A stretch of 32,033 nucleotides of DNA from Blastopirellula marina (lineage in GTDB: Bacteria; Planctomycetota; Planctomycetia; Pirellulales; Thermoguttaceae): NCBI GenBank assembly GCA_020721965.1, contig DYLS01000050.1, positions 1 to 32,033 on the forward strand, read 5' to 3'. This document shows positions 8,159 to 13,902 of the stretch, piece by piece; position 1 is the first letter of the stretch; every line of letters begins with the position of its first letter. The position numbers were made by a program, and so were the translations under genes. The notes under the pieces were generated by a model. That model saw only the letters and a list, made by a program, of their open reading frames with translations. It had not been told where the DNA came from and made no database searches.

Positions 8159-9442
8159 TCAAGCGAAGATCGTCTGTGCGCGGTCAGGCCCCACGGAAAC
8201 GATTTCCACGGGGCGACCGACCACCTCGCCCAGGCGATCCAGGTACTTTCGAGCGTTGGCGGGCAGGTCGCCGAGTCGCCGAACGTCGCTGATTTCCTTC
8301 TGCCAGCCGGGCAACGATTCGAATACCGGTTGGACGCGGCGGAGTCGCTCCACGTGATCCGGAAAGCGGTCGGTCCGTTCGCCGTCCAGCTCGTAGGCCG
8401 TGCAAATGCGGATTTCCGGCAAGGCACTCAACACATCCAGCAGCATGACGGCAATCGCGTCCGTGCCGCTGAGCCGGGCCGTGTATCGAGCCGCCACTGC
8501 GTCGAACCAGCCGCAGCGGCGGGGGCGTCGCGTCACCGTCCCGTATTCCTGACCGCGCTGGCGGATGTGCTGGCCGATCTCGTTGTCCTGCTCGGTAGGG
8601 AAAGGTCCGCCGCCCACTCGGGTACAGTACGCCTTGACCACGCCCAGCACCTTGTGGATGTGCCGTCCGGGTACACCGGCCCCGGCCGGGATGCCCATCC
8701 CGGAGCTGTTGCTGCTGGTGACATAGGGGAAGGTCCCGTGGTCGATATCCAACAGCGCGCCTTGCGCACCCTCAAACAGAATGCGTTGCCCCGAGTCGAC
8801 GGCGTCGAGGAGGAACTGCGTGGTATCGCTCACGAAGGGGCGAAGGCGCTCGGCGTAATCGGCATATTCACCGCAGATTGCCTGGGCATCCAGGGCGGGG
8901 CTATCGGCTGCAACGCCCAGCGGTTCCAGCATCCGCCGCTTGCTCTCGGCGACGGCGGAGATACGTTCCCGCCAGCCCGCTTCGTAGAAATCTCCCACGC
9001 GGACGGCCTGCGAGCGGCCGATCTTGTCCCGATAGCAGGGACCGATGCCGCGGAGCGTGGTGCCGATGGCCTCGCCGGTCGGGCATTCGTTGAGGATGCG
9101 GTCTTCTTCCACGTGCCAAGGGAGGATGACATGGGCCCGGCTGCTGATCATCAAATTGCCGCCCACACGGACCCCGCGCTTGCGCAGGCCGTCGATCTCC
9201 GCCAGCAGGGTCTTGGGATTGACCACCACGCCGTTAGCGATGACGCATTGGACGTTGGGACGAAAAATCCCGCTGGGGATGAGCGATAGCTTGAACGTTT
9301 GGCCACCCGTGACCACCGTGTGCCCGGCGTTTGCGCCGCCTTGGTATCGCACGACGATGTCGTGGTTTTCCGTCAGGAGATCGACGATCTTGCCCTTGGC
9401 CTCGTCGCCCCATTGGAGGCCGATCACAGCAGTGTTAGCCAC
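8159..9442 (-). CDS. purA: Adenylosuccinate synthetase
   Basis: PurA joins IMP and aspartate using GTP, the first committed step to AMP. The 427-aa product is full length. It has the GTP-binding loop WGDEAKGKIVD, ANAGHTVV with the catalytic His, TTLRGIGPCYRDK, FEGAQGALLDIDHGTFPYVTS (split here only by description), VGGGPFPTE and TRRPRRCGWFD. The loop normally reads GDEGKGK; Ala15 replaces that Gly here. The start codon is GTG at 9442, since GTG GCT AAC aligns with the conserved N-terminus; the ribosome site is weak. It is followed on the same strand by uppS, and upstream lies a 420-base gene-free stretch that should hold its promoter. Confidence 0.95.
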   Translation of the reverse strand: MANTAVIGLQWGDEAKGKIVDLLTENHDIVVRYQGGANAGHTVVTGGQTFKLSLIPSGIFRPNVQCVIANGVVVNPKTLLAEIDGLRKRGVRVGGNLMISSRAHVILPWHVEEDRILNECPTGEAIGTTLRGIGPCYRDKIGRSQAVRVGDFYEAGWRERISAVAESKRRMLEPLGVAADSPALDAQAICGEYADYAERLRPFVSDTTQFLLDAVDSGQRILFEGAQGALLDIDHGTFPYVTSSNSSGMGIPAGAGVPGRHIHKVLGVVKAYCTRVGGGPFPTEQDNEIGQHIRQRGQEYGTVTRRPRRCGWFDAVAARYTARLSGTDAIAVMLLDVLSALPEIRICTAYELDGERTDRFPDHVERLRRVQPVFESLPGWQKEISDVRRLGDLPANARKYLDRLGEVVGRPVEIVSVGPDRAQTIFA

Positions 9443-9863
9443 GTCTTTTTACCCATTGGTTGCTGGGACGCGCGCTTCCCCCGATGTACGAGGAAAACAC
9501 ATCACGGAATCGGTGCTGCGGTTGTCGATGCCGCGAGCACGCGATGGCTACGGGAACGATGATTCTCGGAACGGCCTGCCGCGCCGCATCCTGAAGTGAG
9601 CTACCGTGTTTTCGCCCCGCTAGGCTGTTGGGGAACCGCTTTTCCCTGCCACGGGGCGGCGAAAATCCACCGGCGCGCAGTTTCAGCGCGGACTCGCCGC
9701 GCAGCTATTCCAAACCCGCAGTCTAGCCCCAACCGGGTAGCGCCGTCAAGGGTTCGACGCCCCGCGCCGTCCGGTTACTTTTCCCAGAAAGCAGGGGGTG
9801 GGCCGGGGGCTTACCGCGTCCCGTGACCCGCCGCAGCGGGACGCGCCGATTCTCGGCCGCCTA
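9443..9863. other. Gene-free stretch upstream of purA
   Basis: About 420 bases without a credible gene. It presumably contains the purA promoter on the minus strand, but I could not pick out a convincing -35/-10 pair. A GCGCGCAG-TTTCA-GCGCGGACTC region near 9673-9695 is GC-rich with partial symmetry. Open frames here have no ribosome site and no recognisable family. Confidence 0.5.
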
Positions 9864-10044
9864 GCACTACGGCGTAAAGTCCGCCGGATTGCATGATGTA
9901 CTCAGCATGCGTGAGACGTACCCAACCTACGTGAGGCGTACCCAGCATGAGCGAGACGTACCCACCATGCGTGAGGTGTACTCGGCGCGCGTGGCTAGGC
10001 GTTATGCCCCATTCCCGCAAGATGTTGAGCCAAGCCAACAACCC
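9864..10044 (-). mobile_element. MITE-like dispersed element, copy 4, with internal tandem expansion
   Basis: Read on the minus strand this matches the other copies: GGCTTGGCTCAACATCTTG near its left end, GGGGCATAACGCC, then ATGCAATCCGGCGGACTTTA and CGCCGTAGTGC at its right end (9864 on the plus strand). Between these, where the other copies have one ATGCTGGG-type segment, it has a run of 20-bp units. The left inverted end is not recognisable; the match stops about 10 bases from the arsC stop codon. Confidence 0.6.
9901..10000. repeat. 20-bp tandem repeat, four good units and a fifth degenerate one
   Basis: The units start at 9901, 9921, 9941 and 9961, with a weaker one at 9981. They read CTCAGCATGCGTGAGACGTA, CCCAACCTACGTGAGGCGTA, CCCAGCATGAGCGAGACGTA and CCCACCATGCGTGAGGTGTA. 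Every unit ends in GTA and is two helical turns long. The array lies wholly inside element copy 4. Confidence 0.9.
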
Positions 10045-10056
10045 CGGGCTGGAGAC

Positions 10057-10476
10057 CTAGGCTCCAAGCTCCAAATAGGTGCGGATTCTCTCGGCAATCG
10101 CGTCGCGGATCTGACGGAAGACCTTCAATTTTTCGTCGTCGGACCCTGTGGCCTCGGCGGGATCGGGAAAGGGCCAGTGCTCCATCTGCTTCGCCCCGGG
10201 GAATACCGGGCACGATTCCCGGGCGTTGTCGCAGACGGTGACGACCAGGTCGAAGGCCCGGCCGCGAAACTCGTCCAGGTGTTTGCTGCGATTTTGGGAA
10301 ATGTCCAGCCCCAATTCGGCCAAGGCCCGGATCGCCAAGGGATGAACGTAACCCGCCGGCTTGGAACCGGCCGAGACCGCCTGCCATGCCCCCTTGGACA
10401 AGTCGTTCCAGAGGGCCTCGGCCATTTGGGATCGGCATGAATTTCCGGTGCACAGGATAAGCACGTTTCGGGCCAT
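10057..10476 (-). CDS. arsC: Arsenate reductase, thioredoxin-coupled (low-molecular-weight phosphatase fold)
   Basis: This cytoplasmic enzyme reduces arsenate to arsenite. The 139-aa product has the phosphatase P-loop CTGNSCRS with Cys9 as nucleophile and Arg15. The two shuttle cysteines are Cys82 and Cys89 in VTVCDNARESCPVFP, the same numbering as the staphylococcal thioredoxin-linked enzyme. KHLDEF and HWPFPDPAEA (general-acid Asp) complete the family pattern. The start ATG at 10476 is the obvious N-terminus. No arsR, arsB or acr3 is adjacent, so arsenite export must be encoded elsewhere. The gene ends next to a MITE-like element. Confidence 0.94.
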   Translation of the reverse strand: MARNVLILCTGNSCRSQMAEALWNDLSKGAWQAVSAGSKPAGYVHPLAIRALAELGLDISQNRSKHLDEFRGRAFDLVVTVCDNARESCPVFPGAKQMEHWPFPDPAEATGSDDEKLKVFRQIRDAIAERIRTYLELGA

Positions 10477-10584
10477 GCTGGAACCTTGATATAACTTTGC
10501 GCGATAGTTTCCCTGCTACTTTCCATTGTGGGTTGCCAGTGGGTCGCCACCTTCCCAGGGCGGGTAATCGCGGCGGCGCGGTGG

Positions 10585-11625
10585 TCAGCCGGTTAGGCGC
10601 TGCACGAGATGGTCCTCGAACGCCCCGAGGTCTTTCCAGTGGACAGCCGCCCGCACGGGGCGTCCCGCCGGATCGATTCGGGTAAAGCCATCGTCGGTTA
10701 CGATGCAGGAGACCTCTTCGATTTCGGTGAGGCTCTCGGCGTAGGCCAGGTACACCGCCACGGTATCGAACAGCGTGCTGCTTTCTGTGGGCGGAGGCAG
10801 TAGCCGCTTTTCCTGGGCCTCGCGCCAAAGCTGATAATTTTGCATCAAGGCCCGGATCAAGGGGTTCTGGCACTCGAACACGCGGCGGAACTTGTCGCCC
10901 CGCAACTGTACCAGGCCGCAGGTATCCAAGGGGGTGAGGGTGATTTCCCAGGGGGCCTGGAAAACCGCTTGCAAGGCGTCAGGGACCAGCTTAACGTTGT
11001 ATTCTGCCGAGATTTGCTCGCTTCCGCCGTAGCCCTTGTAAATGCTGCCGTGCATCCCCACGAATCGGGATTTCTGCGCGATATCGGGGGCCTGTTTCAA
11101 TGCCTCCGCGATGTTCGGCACCGGGCCGATACAGATCAGCGTGATGGGTTCGTCGCTTTGCCGGATGGTGTCGATGATGGCCTGAACGCCATTCTCGTGA
11201 ATCTTGCCGGGATAGCTTGCCAGGTCGTAGTCGTTTACCCAGGCCGCCTGCCGCCCGCCATGATCCTCGGGACGCAAGCCGATTCCCACGGGGATGTCGG
11301 TACGGCCGGCCGTCTGCAACAGCTTGGCGATCAGTTTCGCCCGATAGAGGGCGTTATATTCGTCGCCCACCACCAGGCGAAGGTCCAGTTCGGGAGACTT
11401 CAAGAGGAGGCACAAGGCCCAGGTATCGTCGATGTCGTCGCCGATATCGGTATCGAGGATGACGGGAATCTTTTTTCCGGAGACCACCGCTTTTAAGGCT
11501 TGGGCGGCGGTAAAACTGGTGGGTTGCGGTTGAAAACCCCAGCTTCGGCCCAGCCCATACCAAATCCCTGCTGCGCTTCCCACGCTTCCCAACACAAAAC
11601 CACGCCGTCGTAGATGCTGTTTCAT
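10585..11625 (-). CDS. Nucleoside-hydrolase-like protein with Tat-type signal
   Basis: The 346-aa product starts MKQHLRRRGFVLGSVGSAAG, a short twin-arginine-like leader with a hydrophobic stretch, so export is likely. The mature part opens with PVILDTDIGDDIDDTWAL, the calcium-binding aspartate cluster of the inosine/uridine-preferring nucleoside hydrolase superfamily. GMHGSIYKG and SAEYNVKLVPDAL match later active-site strands, and FDTVAVYLAY carries the C-terminal Asp. The canonical spacing DxDxGxDD is altered: Ile65 sits where the second Asp of the pair is expected, followed by two more Asp. The true substrate is therefore open. The start at 11625 has GGAGAA about 8 bases upstream; a longer frame from 11646 lacks this. 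It is a single gene beside arsC. Confidence 0.8.
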   Translation of the reverse strand: MKQHLRRRGFVLGSVGSAAGIWYGLGRSWGFQPQPTSFTAAQALKAVVSGKKIPVILDTDIGDDIDDTWALCLLLKSPELDLRLVVGDEYNALYRAKLIAKLLQTAGRTDIPVGIGLRPEDHGGRQAAWVNDYDLASYPGKIHENGVQAIIDTIRQSDEPITLICIGPVPNIAEALKQAPDIAQKSRFVGMHGSIYKGYGGSEQISAEYNVKLVPDALQAVFQAPWEITLTPLDTCGLVQLRGDKFRRVFECQNPLIRALMQNYQLWREAQEKRLLPPPTESSTLFDTVAVYLAYAESLTEIEEVSCIVTDDGFTRIDPAGRPVRAAVHWKDLGAFEDHLVQRLTG

Positions 11626-12069
11626 GGGGCGATTCTCCTGCAACAAGGACTACTTCGATAGGGTACGGGGGTTGGTCCGGTCGGGCCATACCGAACGGCT
11701 CGGTTCGGACGGCGGGCAACAATCCACGAGCGAATCGAGGCTCCGCCTGCCGTCCGCTGACGATTTACTTCGCAAAGGTATGACCAAAAGTATAAAGTAT
11801 GACGTGACACGCTCGGCAAGGCAAGGTTTTGCGCGGCGCGGCCGCAGTGGGCATGGGGGGACGGGGAGGTTCGCCGGCCGGGCAACACCCTCCGGCGGAC
11901 GAAGACGCCCGTGCTACAATGCTGGAATGGATCGCGACTGTGGCAGGCACCGGGAGCGAGGCAGGTCCCCCCAGCGGCATCTGAGCGACGTTTTCGACGC
12001 ACGATTTTGAGCCACGTTTTTGGGCCACGCTTGTGGCGGCACTTTGGCGAATGAAATCGGAAACCGGTC
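11626..12069. other. Gene-free divergent intergenic region
   Basis: About 440 bases between divergent genes. GTATGAC occurs twice, flanking an A/T-rich core (about 11778-11803), and TACAAT at 11915-11920 resembles a -10 box toward the DUF4416 gene, but no matching -35 is at the right distance. Promoters for both flanking genes are expected here. I see no gene. Confidence 0.45.
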
Positions 12070-12618
12070 ATGGGTGACGTGAAACCAGCCGCGCCTGTCT
12101 TGCTCGTGGTGGCGGTCTTCAGCCGCTATCCCGCGGCGCTGGACTGGGTACGGCAGCGGGTGGAGGCCGCCTTTGGCCCGATCGCCCTGCAAAGCGAGGT
12201 CTATCCCTTCGATCAGACCGAGTACTACGCTCGGACCATGGGTCGCGATTTGAAGAAGCTCTTTCTGGCGGCGGCCCAGCCCATCGACCCGGGCGATCTA
12301 GCCGACATCAAGCTGCGTACCAATGCCTGGGAGCAGGAATACGCGGCGATCACCAGCGCGGCGGAGCCTCGGCCGGTGAACATCGATCCCGGGTATCTCA
12401 CTCCCGGCAAACTGGTACTGGCATCGACGAAGGATTTCGTCCATCGGGTGTATTTGGGAAAAGGGATTTTTGCCGAGGTAACGCTGTTTTTCCGCCGCGG
12501 GAGCTGGGAGCCGCATACCTGGACCTTCCCCGATTATCGCGAGCCTCGTTACCATGCGTTCTTCCACGATTGCCGCGCTTTTTTATGCGGGCTGAGAAAG
12601 AGCGGGACCGGTTCATGA
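12070..12618 (+). CDS. DUF4416 family protein
   Basis: The 182-aa product matches the DUF4416 family by its conserved strings: VYPFDQTEYYARTMG, LADIKLRTNAWEQEY, VNIDPGYLTPGKLVLASTKD, HRVYLGKGIFAEVTLFFRRG and TWTFPDYRE. The family's biochemical role is not known to me. No signal peptide or membrane helix is seen, so it is probably cytoplasmic. The ATG at 12070 gives the family N-terminus (MGDVKPA). Its TGA stop overlaps the ATG of the next gene in an ATGA, so the two are translationally coupled, and the following genes are for polyprenyl-linked surface polysaccharide. That suggests, without proving, a role in the same process. Confidence 0.88.
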   Translation: MGDVKPAAPVLLVVAVFSRYPAALDWVRQRVEAAFGPIALQSEVYPFDQTEYYARTMGRDLKKLFLAAAQPIDPGDLADIKLRTNAWEQEYAAITSAAEPRPVNIDPGYLTPGKLVLASTKDFVHRVYLGKGIFAEVTLFFRRGSWEPHTWTFPDYREPRYHAFFHDCRAFLCGLRKSGTGS

Positions 12619-13889
12619 GCTGGCTGATTTTGGGCGGACTGGCATTGGCGGCAGCGATCAGTTGGGGGATGGGATTCGCCCTCCGCCGCTGGGGGCCGCG
12701 ACTGGGGCTGGTGGACCGTCCGGGATTCCGCAAGATCCACTCCCGTCCCATGCCCACCGCCGGCGGTTTGGCGATTTGGGCGGGACTGATCCTTCCCTTT
12801 TTGATCGGCACATTGCTTACCCTGGCACTGCTCGGAGAAGGTTGGACCCGATCCGCCGTTCATCCCGCGCTGCGGGAGGGCGTGCTGGCGTGGCTGCCTT
12901 CCGACGCAGTGGTGCATTTGCCCGGCGTCCAGCACCAGGCCGGGCGACTGTGGACGATCTTGGCCATCGGCAGCGTGCTGATGCTGCTGGGGCTGGCGGA
13001 CGATCGCTGGAAGCTGGATTGGCGTTTTCGGCTGGCCGTCGAGTTCGCGGCGGCGATGGCCACGGTGGCCTCCGGTTTTCGGCTTACGATGTTTATCGAT
13101 CTGCCGTGGTTCGGGACCATCATCAGCGTCTTTTGGATCGTGGTGTTGGTCAACGCCTTCAATATGCTGGACAATATGGATGGCCTCTCGGCCGGGGTCG
13201 CCGCGATCGCGGCTTCGATTTTGGCGGCGGTGATGCTGTTTACTCCAAAGACGACGGGGGGCGAGTCGCAGCTCTTCGTGGCGGGTTTCTTCCTGATCTT
13301 GCTGGGGGCGATTCTTGGTTTTCTGTGGCACAATTACCCCCCCGCGCGGCTGTTCATGGGGGATTGCGGGAGCTATTGGATCGGTTATTTGCTGGCCGTG
13401 CTGTCGATGACCGCCACGTTTGCGGGAGAAGATATGCCGCGTCATGCCGTGCTGGCCCCGATTTGCGCCCTGGCTGTGCCGCTGTACGATTTCGCTACCG
13501 TGGTGTTGATTCGGCTGCGTGCCGGACGCAGTCCCTTTGTGGGCGACAAAAACCACTTTTCCCATCGTTTGGTGGAGTTGGGGATGACGCCTCCCCAGGC
13601 GGTGCTGACGATCTATCTGACCACGGTGGCGTGCGGCCTGGGGGCACTGTTGCTGCACCAGGTCGACGGCTTCGGGGCTGCCGTGATCTTGATGCTCGTC
13701 ATTTGCATGCTATGCCTGATCGCGATTCTCGAGGCCACCGGGCGGCGGCAGTTGCGGCGGAGGGGCCGCGAAAACGCGGTATTGGTAGGTTCGCCCAATA
13801 CGGCGAGGCCCACGGCCGAGCCTTCCTCCGATCAGGCCGTGCCCCACGTCGAGCGGGATCGGCACAACGGCGGGCGACCCATTACCTAG
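12615..13889 (+). CDS. Polyprenyl-phosphate sugar-1-phosphate transferase (MraY/WecA family)
   Basis: An integral inner-membrane enzyme that moves a sugar-1-phosphate, typically GlcNAc-1-P, from UDP to undecaprenyl phosphate. The 424-aa product has about ten or eleven hydrophobic helices. Landmarks are PGFRKIHSRPMPTAGG, the magnesium-binding LADDRWKLDWRFR, NAFNMLDNMDGLSAG with Asp186 and Asp189, PPARLFMGDCGSYWIGY, and DKNHFSHRLVELGM, the cytoplasmic loop seen in WecA-like proteins. The C-terminal 45 residues are polar and likely disordered. I chose the ATG at 12615, which overlaps the previous stop (ATGA); an upstream ATG-like start at 12570 lies within the previous gene. It is followed 13 bases later by the O-antigen-ligase gene. 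WecA-type is favoured over MraY because no mur genes are nearby. Confidence 0.9.
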   Translation: MSWLILGGLALAAAISWGMGFALRRWGPRLGLVDRPGFRKIHSRPMPTAGGLAIWAGLILPFLIGTLLTLALLGEGWTRSAVHPALREGVLAWLPSDAVVHLPGVQHQAGRLWTILAIGSVLMLLGLADDRWKLDWRFRLAVEFAAAMATVASGFRLTMFIDLPWFGTIISVFWIVVLVNAFNMLDNMDGLSAGVAAIAASILAAVMLFTPKTTGGESQLFVAGFFLILLGAILGFLWHNYPPARLFMGDCGSYWIGYLLAVLSMTATFAGEDMPRHAVLAPICALAVPLYDFATVVLIRLRAGRSPFVGDKNHFSHRLVELGMTPPQAVLTIYLTTVACGLGALLLHQVDGFGAAVILMLVICMLCLIAILEATGRRQLRRRGRENAVLVGSPNTARPTAEPSSDQAVPHVERDRHNGGRPIT

Positions 13890-13902
13890 CGGGGAGGGCT
13901 GG

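Noticed and set aside
9811-10041. Small minus-strand open frame across element copy 4
   Set aside because: Its residues simply translate the 20-bp array and element; there is no ribosome site and the other copies do not keep the frame.
11915-11920. TACAAT as a -10 box for the DUF4416 gene
   Set aside because: No -35-like hexamer at 16-18 bases and the site is 150 bases from the start codon.
12549-13658. Antisense open frame of about 370 codons over the sugar-1-phosphate transferase
   Set aside because: Rich in Gln, His and Arg as expected from the reverse of hydrophobic codons; no recognisable domain.
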